Assembly (NCBI RefSeq): GCF_014635085.1
Contig: NZ_BMCH01000004.1
Location: 124,001 to 188,000, forward strand
From: Asaia siamensis
GTDB taxonomy: Bacteria; Pseudomonadota; Alphaproteobacteria; Acetobacterales; Acetobacteraceae
Direction: 5' to 3'
DNA length: 64,000 nt
Every line of letters starts with the position of its first letter. Position 1 is the stretch's first letter. Positions 47,836-56,938 of the stretch are shown here, one piece after another. The notes below the pieces were generated by a model. The model had not been told where the DNA came from. It saw nothing but the letters and a program-made list of their open reading frames with translations, and ran no database searches. The position numbers were made by a program, and so were the translations under genes.

Positions 47836-49421
47836 CAAGAACCATATCGTCCGAGCTTGTGCGGGCATCCTTGCGCGAGGGGCGCGAAATCGCGCTGATC
47901 GATCTGCGTGAAGAGGGGCCGTTTTCACGCGCTCATCCGCTTTTTGCGGTCAGTATTCCACTCGGCAGGCTCGATCTTGATATCAATCGCCTCGTACCGA
48001 GGGGCGATGCGCCGATCGTGGTCTATGACGACGGAGAAGGCTATGTCGCCCGGGCTCTGCCGCTTCTTGCGGCGCTGGGCTATGGCAATGTTGCGTCGCT
48101 TGAAGGCGGCCTCGCTGGCTGGCGTGAGAGTGGCGGCGAGATCTTCATTGACGTGAACGTGCCGTCCAAGGCTTTTGGCGAGCTCGTCGAGCATGAACGT
48201 CAGACGCCCTCACTTCCTGCAGAAGAGCTGGAGAAGCGCATCGCAGAGGGCGAGAATATCGTAATTCTCGATGCGCGGCGTTTCAGCGAATATGAAGTCA
48301 TGTCCATTCCCGGCGGACGCAGCGTTCCAGGCGGAGATCTTGCCTACAGGGCACGCGATAATGCGCCGTCTCCTGACACCACCATCGTGGTCAATTGTGC
48401 CGGGCGCACACGGTCGATCATAGGCGCGCAATCGCTCGTCAATGCGGCCCTGCCGAACCCCGTCTTTGCCTTGCGTAATGGAACGATCGGCTGGACTCTC
48501 GCCGGGTTCGACGTTGCGCGCGGCCAGCATGAAGCGGGCGCCCCGCCAAGCGCAGATCATGTGGCTCTGGCCCGGAAGCGGGCTGAAGAACTGGCTGAAG
48601 CGACCGGTGTCAGAACGCTCACGCCAGCAGAATTTCTTGCGTTGCAGGCGGACAGAACGCGCACGCTTTATCGTCTGGATGTGCGTTTGCCGGAAGAATA
48701 TGCGGCGGGGCATCTTCAGGGTTTTGCCTCTGCGCCGGGTGGTCAGCTCATACAGGCGACGGATGAGTGGATTGCCGTGCGTCACGGCACGATCGTGTTG
48801 AGCGATGATGACGGCGTAAGGGCGCGCATGGCCGGACACTGGCTGCGTCAACTCGGATGGAACGAGGTCTATGTGCTGGCCGAATGGGGAGATCTCGAGC
48901 TGGCGACCAATACTGGTGCTAAGGATGTCTGGCCGGGCGCTTCGTCTCCCAGTATCCGCGTCGTTTCGCCGCAATCCTATGCCAATGAGGCGGAAAAATC
49001 TTTTCTCGTCGATCTGGCGACGACCCCAATCTATCGGAAAGGGCATATCCCAGGCGCGGTGTTCGGGACACGGGCGGAGCTTGCAACACAGCTCAAGGCA
49101 CGGGAAATCGGGCGAATTGTCCTGACCTCTCCTGATGGTCGTCTGGCCGCGCTCACCGCGCCCGAACTTGCTGCGCTAGGGATCGATGTGCGTGTGTTGC
49201 AGGGCGGTACGGAGGCCTGGCGTGCCAAGGGCTTTGCCCTTGAGGCGGGACTTGATGAAGCACGCGCTCTGACATCAACCGACGATGTCTATAAGCGCCC
49301 TTATGAGGGAACAGATAACGGCGCTGCGGCGATGCAGGCCTATCTCGACTGGGAGTTCGGTCTTATCGCGCAGCTTGAGCGCGATGGAACACATAATTTC
49401 CGTGTTTTGGGTCCAATCTGA
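47832..49421 (+). CDS. Four-domain rhodanese-like sulfurtransferase
   Basis: A 529-residue protein built of four rhodanese-like domains (about 5-105, 125-225, 255-360 and 385-475). Only the second carries a catalytic loop with Cys: VNCAGRTRSI (Cys 189). The corresponding positions in the others are YDDGEGY, SDDDGVRAR and SPDGRL, so they should be structural or regulatory. Rhodaneses carry a persulfide on the active Cys and transfer sulfur to acceptors such as cyanide or thiols. ATGA overlap with the dioxygenase-like gene indicates that the two act together, as in other thiol-dioxygenase/rhodanese pairs. The last ~50 residues (YKRPYEGTDNGAAAMQAYLDWEFGL) are a conserved C-terminal tail. Confidence 0.9.
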   Translation: MTRTISSELVRASLREGREIALIDLREEGPFSRAHPLFAVSIPLGRLDLDINRLVPRGDAPIVVYDDGEGYVARALPLLAALGYGNVASLEGGLAGWRESGGEIFIDVNVPSKAFGELVEHERQTPSLPAEELEKRIAEGENIVILDARRFSEYEVMSIPGGRSVPGGDLAYRARDNAPSPDTTIVVNCAGRTRSIIGAQSLVNAALPNPVFALRNGTIGWTLAGFDVARGQHEAGAPPSADHVALARKRAEELAEATGVRTLTPAEFLALQADRTRTLYRLDVRLPEEYAAGHLQGFASAPGGQLIQATDEWIAVRHGTIVLSDDDGVRARMAGHWLRQLGWNEVYVLAEWGDLELATNTGAKDVWPGASSPSIRVVSPQSYANEAEKSFLVDLATTPIYRKGHIPGAVFGTRAELATQLKAREIGRIVLTSPDGRLAALTAPELAALGIDVRVLQGGTEAWRAKGFALEAGLDEARALTSTDDVYKRPYEGTDNGAAAMQAYLDWEFGLIAQLERDGTHNFRVLGPI

Positions 49422-49741
49422 CCCGATCGCGATAGACCTTGACAGACTGACGCCAGTGCGATCCATGTCGGACTGGCTATTCCTTCTCGTCGATCGGTGA
49501 TGTTATGTCGGTTGGTGCAGTTCGATAGAGAACTGTGAAGAGTATTGAGGTGCGAAGAGCGGCCGGGGTGCTCTGATAGGTCGAATCCTTGGTCCGGTGG
49601 ATAAGGACAAGCAGGTGCCCCTTGCAATTGACTGATAATAATTTCAGAATTACAAAACAATACTGTAATATAAATAAAAACTTTACATGAAAACAATCAA
49701 TAGCATCGAAAGGAAAATAGAAATATTTGTAAAAGTGTATA
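49422..49741. other. Intergenic stretch
   Basis: No gene is supported. The right half, from about 49630, is AT-rich and unlike the preceding operon. No T-run terminator is visible after the rhodanese gene. Confidence 0.4.
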
Positions 49742-50179
49742 TTAATCAATAATCTTCCTGAATATACAGATAATATTTATTGAACTTAGAGTTGGAAGGT
49801 ACTCGAATGCATAAGATTTTTCATCTCTATAGTATCGGTCCAGTGGGTTGCTCGTTCTTTTCAGAAACTCGTTATAACACGGTCCCCTCGAGAAATCCGG
49901 CTCCCCCAGGAGCGTTCTCACATCATTTCTGGACATTTCAAAACGCAGGTCAAAAGGCAATGTTCCGCCATACCGACCATAATCAGTTTCTGCATATTCC
50001 GCGTAGAGAAAGACAGATTGTATAGTGTTCTCTTTATCAAGATTCATCGAAATGCCAGCCGCAGGGAGGCCTATGGATTTATCACCCGATTCTTCGTCGA
50101 AATAATCGCAATAAAAAAGATCATGTATCGGAAATGCCGCTATATTCTCTCCGATATACTGCCATGGTGGCTTATGCAT
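49742..50179 (-). CDS. Hypothetical protein, immunity-like in character
   Basis: A 145-residue acidic soluble protein, Tyr- and Asp-rich. It includes LPFDLRFEMSRNDVRTLLGEPDFSRG and DRYYRDEKSYAFEYLPTLSSINIICIF, a layout (short motif around a .GM...V...LGEP loop, then strands) that recalls immunity proteins of polymorphic toxin systems. GAGG lies seven bases before the ATG. Its low GC contrasts with the surrounding sulfur island. No toxin gene is adjacent, so it would be an orphan. I cannot name a family. Confidence 0.55.
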   Translation of the reverse strand: MHKPPWQYIGENIAAFPIHDLFYCDYFDEESGDKSIGLPAAGISMNLDKENTIQSVFLYAEYAETDYGRYGGTLPFDLRFEMSRNDVRTLLGEPDFSRGPCYNEFLKRTSNPLDRYYRDEKSYAFEYLPTLSSINIICIFRKIID

Positions 50180-50875
50180 TGATCATCCTCTGATTGTGTC
50201 AAAGTCTTTGTGTTTTTTTATTTTTGGACAACCCTGGCCCGCGATAATGTTTTCCATAAGCCCTAAGACCTAGTGTTCTGGCAATGCCAAATCCACTGGG
50301 TTTTGATCAATGCGAGATGTACTACTCTTTCTCCTTTATGTGGTAAAAACTGTTGCGAGCCACTTGGCTAAACATAACGGAGGCTGCTCTATGAAGGATC
50401 AGAAGAGGTATGTTTTTAACGGTAACGTGCCGACCCGCCGGAGTATTCGAGCCGTGACACGCCTGCTGATCAGCTTTAGAAAGCGGAAAGATCTGTGGGT
50501 AGGCCGCATGATCACCGACAGGCCGAAGTGTCACGAAAAGGCCTGACGGCAGATTGGTCTTTTCGCACGTTATCTCCGGCGCAAGGGCCTGAACAATCAT
50601 GCCGAAGGCAGCCGTCGGCCCTCGCAGAGACACGAGCGTATCATGCAGAAATTCTGCTCATCCGGTGGGTGTCAACGCTTCGCTTCTATCTTCTCCGTTA
50701 TCGTGAGTTTCTTCTCTTTACCGGCTGGCAGCACTATCGCCATGACCCGTCACACCCTCCAGATCAGGGTTTCAGCCAAATCGAGCGATGCAACTGCTTT
50801 TAGCTTGCCAACAACCTTTCCGTGGGCTTCGGATAACCGGTTTCAGTTGACCTGGCATCACCGCTTCATCGCCTG
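50180..50875. other. Intergenic stretch, nothing recognisable
   Basis: Short frames on both strands lack family resemblance. The frame at 50310-50546 has no clear ribosome site. IS-type text could not be recognised with confidence. Confidence 0.35.
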
Positions 50876-51838
50876 TCAGCCGTTCAGGAGGGAGCTCAAG
50901 GCTGGCGTGAATACCGAGGCGAGGTTCGGGTTGGGGGGCAGGGCGCCAGCGCCGCCGAGGGTATGGGCGACCTCTGATGCTGTGGCGATATCAGATGGCT
51001 TCCATGGCCGCGTGTGATAGGCGCGGTTCATGTGATTGAGATAGGAGAGGACGAGCGGTTCGGGAACATGCACGTCTGGTGCGACGGCGCGCGCCCAGCG
51101 GGGTTTGTCGGCATTGAGCTGCGAATACGCCTTGCCTAGGCGATTGATGTAATCGGCCGAGGCGGTCTTGAAACCTGTATCGCCAAGATGCTGCGGATTG
51201 ATGCCGATGAAGTAATGGCCAGACAGGATATCCTCTGCGCTTTCAAGGATACGGGCGCTGTTATCTGCCTCAAGAATTTCGATGGCATAGCCATAGGTGG
51301 CCCAGGCGTCGAGACTGCCGGATTTCAACGCCGTCAGACCCTCGCTCATGCCGAGGGCGACAGGAGTGATATCGGCCAGCGTCATATTATGCCGTGCCAG
51401 CATCTTGAGCAGAAAATACTGCGTGGTGGTCGAGCGGATGTAGCCCACGCGCTTGCCGCGCAGATCGCTGAAGCTTTTGAGCGGTGATCTGGTCGGAACC
51501 AGAACCGCCTGATTGGTGGTTGGCCCTTCGAGCGTTGCTGCCACTGCGACACGCGCACCGCTTGACGCCGCGAACACCATCGGGATCTCACTCCAGGCAC
51601 CAAGATCGATCGCATCGGCATCTATCGCCCGGGCGATCAGATTGCCGGAATTGAATTCGCTGAAAACGACCTTGTATGGGAAGTCATCAAGCCCCGTCGT
51701 TCGCAGGAGCGTCTGATCGGCGCCACGAAACGTCGCAACGCGCAGTGTTACCTGCGACAGATCGTCGGCAAAGCTGCGCTGTGGCAGGAGTGTCGCGGCG
51801 GGAATGCTGGCCAGCAGGGCTCTTCTGGAGAGTTTCAT
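50876..51838 (-). CDS. ABC substrate-binding protein, aliphatic sulfonate type 1
   Basis: A 320-residue periplasmic solute-binding protein of the SsuA/TauA/NitT family. The signal region SRRALLAS has a twin-Arg-like motif. The body includes VTLRVATFRGADQTLL, SEFNSGNLIARAIDADAIDLGAWSEIPMVFAASSG, LRGKRVGYIRSTTTQYFLLKML and SLDAWATYGYAIEI. Such proteins capture sulfonates, sulfate esters or taurine for an ABC importer; no permease or ATPase is adjacent to this copy. ATG 51838 overlaps the stop of the SfnB-like gene (ATGA). Confidence 0.88.
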   Translation of the reverse strand: MKLSRRALLASIPAATLLPQRSFADDLSQVTLRVATFRGADQTLLRTTGLDDFPYKVVFSEFNSGNLIARAIDADAIDLGAWSEIPMVFAASSGARVAVAATLEGPTTNQAVLVPTRSPLKSFSDLRGKRVGYIRSTTTQYFLLKMLARHNMTLADITPVALGMSEGLTALKSGSLDAWATYGYAIEILEADNSARILESAEDILSGHYFIGINPQHLGDTGFKTASADYINRLGKAYSQLNADKPRWARAVAPDVHVPEPLVLSYLNHMNRAYHTRPWKPSDIATASEVAHTLGGAGALPPNPNLASVFTPALSSLLNG

Positions 51839-52974
51839 ACGGGTCTGTCCTGTTGCAGGGCCGCACGACCGGCGGCAGAGAGAGCGATATCGGCCTGGGG
51901 TGTATGGATACGGGCACACAGAACATTGCGGTAATGGCGCTCGAGCGGGTTATCCCTCGTGAGGGCGGGGTTGCCGATGGCGGCGATACAGCGCTCCACG
52001 GCCCTGATCGCATTTTCGGTCACGATATGTTTGGTGAGATTGGCCTCTGTCGCGGTCGCTTCGCGCCGCTCCTGACGGGCGATCTGATGGGCGATCAGGG
52101 CCTCGTTACTGAGCAGAAGGGCCTCGATTTCTCCCGCGATTTCATGAAAGCGCGGCAGCGTGGCGAGACTCTGGCCAAGATTGGCAGGTGTGCGATCGCG
52201 CAGGAAACCGTGAAACCACTCGACAGCGGCTCTCGCCACGCCGTCATAAAGGGCGGCAATCACCACGCCATGCCAGGCGGCCAGATCGTCTCCATGGCCT
52301 TTCCAGTCGTCGGGCGCGCGTAGCTCAAGCAGATGCTCATCAGGCACCGACACATTCGTGAAGGAGATCGTATGGCTGCCGGTGGCGCGCATGCCGAGAT
52401 GGTTCCAGCTCGGCTCAATCGAGACGCCATCCTGGTCGAGCGGAACCAGAACATGGCCGACACGGGGATGGGCCTCGTCGGTGGCTGCCCAGACAATTCC
52501 CCAGCGCAGCGCGGTTGAGCCGGTCGAATAGATCTTGCTGCCCGTGAGCACCCATGATCCGTTCTGACGGCGCAGGACGGTTGCAGGGATACCGCCTCGC
52601 GCCGGGGTTCCAAGCGCTGGCTCGACACGCAGTGCATTGATGAGCGCCCCCGTTCTGACAGCTTCTTCAGAAATCAGCCGATGGGTCGCTTCAGGCCATT
52701 GCGCCGATGCGGCACCGGCATGTTGCAGATATTGCATCGAGAGAATCAAAGCCGTTGATGGGTCTCCTTTCGCGATGGCCGAGATCACACGCGTCACATC
52801 ACGCAACCCTGCGCCTTTTCCACCAAATTCGGGTCGAACTGTCAGGGCCAGAAGCCCTGCCTCGCGCAGATCGGCCAGATTGGCAGTGCAGATTTCTCCC
52901 GACTGATCATGAGTGGCTGCGCGACGGGCAAAAGCCGACGCGAGCGTTTCGAGCAGGGGGGCGGAAACCGTCAT
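51835..52974 (-). CDS. SfnB-like acyl-CoA-dehydrogenase-fold oxidoreductase
   Basis: A 379-residue cytoplasmic flavoenzyme of the acyl-CoA dehydrogenase superfamily. Features are VRPEFGGKGAGLRDVTRVISAIAKGDPSTALILSMQYLQHAG, LTGSKIYSTGSTALRWGIVWA and MRATGSHTISFTNVSVPDEH. Position and sequence resemble SfnB/DszC-type enzymes that oxidise organosulfur compounds with reduced flavin. ATG 52974 has GAGG upstream. It is the first gene of a minus-strand pair with the sulfonate-binding protein and is divergent from the TonB receptor across 174 bases. Confidence 0.85.
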   Translation of the reverse strand: MTVSAPLLETLASAFARRAATHDQSGEICTANLADLREAGLLALTVRPEFGGKGAGLRDVTRVISAIAKGDPSTALILSMQYLQHAGAASAQWPEATHRLISEEAVRTGALINALRVEPALGTPARGGIPATVLRRQNGSWVLTGSKIYSTGSTALRWGIVWAATDEAHPRVGHVLVPLDQDGVSIEPSWNHLGMRATGSHTISFTNVSVPDEHLLELRAPDDWKGHGDDLAAWHGVVIAALYDGVARAAVEWFHGFLRDRTPANLGQSLATLPRFHEIAGEIEALLLSNEALIAHQIARQERREATATEANLTKHIVTENAIRAVERCIAAIGNPALTRDNPLERHYRNVLCARIHTPQADIALSAAGRAALQQDRPV

Positions 52975-53148
52975 CTGTTTTTCTTCCTCTGGGCCGGACC
53001 TCTGTATCGGGTCTTTTCTATGGACCGCTCCCCGGAAAACAAAATGAGGAACAGTCATGGGTCATATTTCACTATTGAATGTTGTTGTTTGTTGAAATAT
53101 ACAATCGTTGCACAATAAATACGAGGCCTATCATTTCGGAGAGCCTCG

Positions 53149-55575
53149 ATGACCCCGCTTGCACGACACGTCGCCCCTGCTTCTGCGCGGAAAGGACAGA
53201 CAGACCTGTTTCGTCTGCTGCTCTGCACGAGCACTTCTGCGGCACTTGTCTGCAGCCTTGTGGCCACGGCTCACGGAGCGACGCGAACCCAGTCCGGCAG
53301 TCAGGCTGGCCTGCCGTCATTCAATGACAAGCACCAGACCCGCAGGAAGACGGATACAGCGCTCAGGAAACCCGCTGCGGTAAAACCCCGGCAGCAGGGA
53401 AGTTACCTACCTGCGGGAAGTGAAACGCTGGTTGTAAGCGCGCCGTCACGTGCCGATCATCTGGTCGATCAGGCGCAGAAGACGGCGCAATCCATTTCCG
53501 TTCTGACAGGTGACAGGCTTCGCGCGCTGGGCGTGACCGATATGCGCCAGATCAGCAATCTGACCCCCAATCTCTACCAGCCGCGTGCCTCAGTCGGTTA
53601 TTCGGCTACGAATTACTTCATTCGCGGCATCGGAGAACTGGACCCTCAGGGTGAGCCATCGGTCGGGACCTATATCGACGGCGTCTATCTGCCACGCACA
53701 CTCGGCACGATGCAGGAATTGCTCGATATCGAGGCTATTGCCATCAGCCGTGGTCCGGTTGGTTTTACGGAAGGCCATCAGGCCGAAGGGGGCGCCGTGC
53801 GTATCACGACGGAAGTGCCAACCAACCGCACCCATGTTTCGGCGCTTGCGGGCTATGGTTCTTATAATGAATATCGCCTGAGCGTGGCTGCCAGCGGTGC
53901 GCTGCTCAAGGACAAGATTTATGCCAGTATCGCGCTGAACCATCATGGTCGTGGCAGCATCGACCACAATTACACGCTCAATCGTGGCGAGAATAATATC
54001 GATTACAGTCAGGGACGTGGCAAGTTACGATTTACGCCCAATGAACAGCTCGACATCACCCTGGCTTTCGATGGCACGATCGATAACAGCACCAATCGCG
54101 GTTATGGCAACCTGCTGAATCCCTATCGCTACGGTCTGTATTCGCGCATCTATCCGAAAAACAATTACAACGAGGCCGGATTTACAGGGAACATCAATTA
54201 CATCCTCGACTCCCATCTGACGCTGCATGGCACCACCGGCATACGCGGCTATGACATGAAGGGAGATTACGATAATTTCGGTGACACCTATATCCGTGCT
54301 TCGCAGCTTCTGTCCTATCGTGACCGCGCCTACTCGCAGGATGTGCATCTCAAGGGCGATTATGGCCGCTTTTCCTTCACCACAGGCGCATTTTTCTTTT
54401 ACGAAGACTGGTTTACGCAACGTCGGGCCAATAACGCCGCTGGGACACAGACCAATAATCCGGCGCTGATACGATATCAGCCTGTTTATGCCGTGATCGA
54501 TCAGCTTACACGCAACTGGGCGGTTTACGGCGAGGCGCATTATCGCCTTACCCCGACGCTGACGGCCACGGCCGGGCTGCGCTTCAACTGGGAAAACCAC
54601 TCGAACTCCGAGCAGCTTTCCTATCTCGTTGCAGCGTCTCCCTATACGCAAGGCGTCGCCAATAATCTGCAGACACTCTATTCCGCCACACCGGGCCAGC
54701 AGGCCTGGAGCGCCGGTGTGACCCGCAGCTGGACGCAGCTACTGCCGAAGGGGGCGTTGACCTGGCAGGCGACATCGCGGCTCATGCCCTACGTCTCTAT
54801 ATCCCAAGGGAGCAAATCCGGCGGCTTCGACTATCGGGCACAGACGCCCACCGCGCTCGGCAGGTTGCAGGCCCTCTTGCCCTACAAACCCGAAATTCTG
54901 ACCACCTATGAAATCGGTGCGAAGACGAGACCGATACCCGGTATCCTGACCGCGAATGCCGATATCTTCTATAACGATTTCCAGAATATCCAGGTGACCA
55001 CTCTGGACCCTGCCTCAGGCCTGACGAGACGCTACAATGCGGGCAAGGGTCACTCTGTCGGCGCTGAGTTCGAGACAACAGCGCAGGTCACGAAAGGCTG
55101 GGAGATTAACGGCACGGCATCCTGGCTGTTTGCCCAGCTCGACAGCTTCGCCGGTACTTTCAGCCAAACACGCCTGGCTAATGGGCAGACGCTCAACGGC
55201 ACGCCGCGCGCGGGTGGCCCGCTGCCCTATTCGCCCCGTTTTCAAATGCATGCAGGCACGAGTTACAGCTTCGCGGTGCCTCGTCTGCCCGGTGCCTGGC
55301 GGGTCGGGGCAGATATTTCCTATCAGTCGAGCCTCTTCACCGATGCATTGACCAACGCCCAGACACGCCTGCCAGCCCAGACCTATGTCAACGCAATTGC
55401 CGCCTGGACGAGCGCCAACCACCGATGGACGGTGACAGTCAACGGCCGGAATCTTCTGGACCATCGCTACCCTCAAACCCTCAGTTTTGTGCAGGGGGGA
55501 GGCGTGCCGGTCTATTATGCGGCGGCATTCAACGATCCGCGCACAATTTACGGTTCCGTCGAATTCCGTCTTTGA
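53149..55575 (+). CDS. TonB-dependent outer-membrane receptor 1
   Basis: An 808-residue outer-membrane transporter. It has a long basic leader with a signal peptide ending near AHG, a TonB-box-like ETLVVSA, a plug domain (SISVLTGDRLRALGVTDMRQISNLTPNL, FIRGIGELDPQGEPSVGTYIDGVY, IEAIAISRGPVGF, GGAVRITTEVPT) and a 22-strand barrel ending in Phe-Arg-Leu (VEFRL). GGAG precedes the ATG. In this neighbourhood, uptake of a sulfonate or sulfate ester is more likely than an iron chelate; the sftP-type receptors of sulfate-ester users are a known precedent. Confidence 0.9.
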   Translation: MTPLARHVAPASARKGQTDLFRLLLCTSTSAALVCSLVATAHGATRTQSGSQAGLPSFNDKHQTRRKTDTALRKPAAVKPRQQGSYLPAGSETLVVSAPSRADHLVDQAQKTAQSISVLTGDRLRALGVTDMRQISNLTPNLYQPRASVGYSATNYFIRGIGELDPQGEPSVGTYIDGVYLPRTLGTMQELLDIEAIAISRGPVGFTEGHQAEGGAVRITTEVPTNRTHVSALAGYGSYNEYRLSVAASGALLKDKIYASIALNHHGRGSIDHNYTLNRGENNIDYSQGRGKLRFTPNEQLDITLAFDGTIDNSTNRGYGNLLNPYRYGLYSRIYPKNNYNEAGFTGNINYILDSHLTLHGTTGIRGYDMKGDYDNFGDTYIRASQLLSYRDRAYSQDVHLKGDYGRFSFTTGAFFFYEDWFTQRRANNAAGTQTNNPALIRYQPVYAVIDQLTRNWAVYGEAHYRLTPTLTATAGLRFNWENHSNSEQLSYLVAASPYTQGVANNLQTLYSATPGQQAWSAGVTRSWTQLLPKGALTWQATSRLMPYVSISQGSKSGGFDYRAQTPTALGRLQALLPYKPEILTTYEIGAKTRPIPGILTANADIFYNDFQNIQVTTLDPASGLTRRYNAGKGHSVGAEFETTAQVTKGWEINGTASWLFAQLDSFAGTFSQTRLANGQTLNGTPRAGGPLPYSPRFQMHAGTSYSFAVPRLPGAWRVGADISYQSSLFTDALTNAQTRLPAQTYVNAIAAWTSANHRWTVTVNGRNLLDHRYPQTLSFVQGGGVPVYYAAAFNDPRTIYGSVEFRL

Positions 55576-55701
55576 TGAGCAAGCACGGGTCAGAACGCGT
55601 ACCCATTGGAAAAACTGAAGTCTCTCAACACCCGAACTCGTTTGTCCTCGTGCCGAATTGGCGCTCGGATGACGTCGCATGCTTTTGCGGAGTCAGGATC
55701 C

Positions 55702-56790
55702 ATGTCGGTCAAATTCATCGGGTATATCGGGTTCAACAACAGTTCGGAGGTTGATCAGGGCACGCGTAACCGTGCCCTCGACCTCGATTACGTGCGTAAT
55801 GCCCTGCGTGTGCAGGAAGAAGGGGGATTTGATCGGGTTCTCATCCCGTTCGGTTCCAACACGCCGGAGAGCCAGATTGTAGCGGCTTATGGCGCCGCCC
55901 TTACCACAAGGCTTGGTTTTCTCGTGGCTCATCGCCCCGGCTTCACGCAGCCTACACTGGCGGCGCGGCAACTCTCGACACTTGACCAACTCTCCAACGG
56001 GCGCATAGCCGTTCATATCATCACCGGTGGCGCGGATGAGGAAATGGCCCGTGACGGCGATGTCGGCACGACCAAAGCCGAACGTTATGCGCGCAGTGAT
56101 GAATATCTCGATGTTCTTCGTCAGGAATGGCAGGCTGACGCGCCCTTCGATCATGACGGACGTTTTTATCGGATACGCAAGGCGCAGAGCGCCATAAAGC
56201 CAGAGCATCTACCGGTATTTTTTGGAGGAACGTCTCCCGAAGCCATCGAAGTGGCCGGGCGTCATGCCGATGTTTACGCTACCTGGGGGGAAACACTGTC
56301 TGCCACCCGGGAGACGATCAGGCGTGTGCGGGCCTCGGCAGCCCGTTATGGACGCTCGCCGGGGTTCTCGCTGTCGCTCAGGCCGGTCATTGCCGCCACC
56401 GAGGAAGAGGCCTGGCGCAAGGCCGCGTCTATTGTCGAGCGTGTGCGCGAGGCCCGCATTCGCCAAGGCCTGCCGATCCGCGATCATGCGCCGCCCAATG
56501 ATGGCTCGCGCCGTCTTCTGGAAACGGCTTCTGCTCTGCGTCAGGATGAAAGGCTCTGGACTGGCGTCGCCCAATTGACGGGGGCGGCTGGCAATTCTAC
56601 CGGGTTGGTCGGTACGCCTGAGCAGGTAGCTGAAGCCATGCTCGAATATTATCGTCTGGGCGTCGATCATTTCCTCATTCGAGGGTTTGACCCCCTCGGC
56701 GATGCGGAAATCTATGGGCGTGACCTTTTGCCAGTCGTCCGGGAGAAGATCGCGGCCTATGACGCGCTGCAGTCGGTGCAGGCCGGCTAG
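55702..56790 (+). CDS. SsuD-like FMNH2-dependent monooxygenase 2
   Basis: A 362-residue paralogue of the enzyme at 44313. It keeps VKFIGYIGFNNSSE, GGFDRVLIPFGSNTPESQIV, VAHRPGFTQPTLAARQLSTLDQLSNGRIAVHIITGG, ERYARSDEYLDVLRQEW and FFGGTSPEAIEVAGRHADVYATWGE. The N-terminal segment differs from the other two copies (a Gln/Gly/Arg/Asn-rich stretch), suggesting another substrate. ATG 55702 has GGAG nine bases upstream. It follows the TonB receptor by 126 bases. A GC-rich hairpin follows the stop. Confidence 0.87.
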   Translation: MSVKFIGYIGFNNSSEVDQGTRNRALDLDYVRNALRVQEEGGFDRVLIPFGSNTPESQIVAAYGAALTTRLGFLVAHRPGFTQPTLAARQLSTLDQLSNGRIAVHIITGGADEEMARDGDVGTTKAERYARSDEYLDVLRQEWQADAPFDHDGRFYRIRKAQSAIKPEHLPVFFGGTSPEAIEVAGRHADVYATWGETLSATRETIRRVRASAARYGRSPGFSLSLRPVIAATEEEAWRKAASIVERVREARIRQGLPIRDHAPPNDGSRRLLETASALRQDERLWTGVAQLTGAAGNSTGLVGTPEQVAEAMLEYYRLGVDHFLIRGFDPLGDAEIYGRDLLPVVREKIAAYDALQSVQAG

Positions 56791-56798
56791 TTCAGGCT

Positions 56799-56820
56799 GC
56801 GCCGCGACGGCGCTTCTTGT
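56799..56820 (+). terminator. Possible terminator after SsuD-like gene 2
   Basis: GCGCCG (56799-56804) and CGGCGC (56808-56813) form a hairpin with a three-base loop nine bases after the stop, followed by TTCTTGTT. The T tract is imperfect, so the call is moderate. Confidence 0.4.
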
Positions 56821-56834
56821 TCGCTCTCTTTTTT

Positions 56835-56866
56835 CCTTCCCTGCCGTCAGATGATCGCAGGGAAGG
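56835..56866. repeat. Inverted repeat between convergent genes
   Basis: CCTTCCCTGC and GCAGGGAAGG are perfect ten-base arms around a twelve-base loop, with a T run before the first arm. It lies between convergent genes and could end or stabilise transcripts, but no T run follows the hairpin on either strand. Confidence 0.5.
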
Positions 56867-56938
56867 GAACAAAATCAGAGTGCATTCTCTTCTTTTACAG
56901 CCTATGGCGTTGGCGCGCCGTGAACAGGGTCGGTGCCC

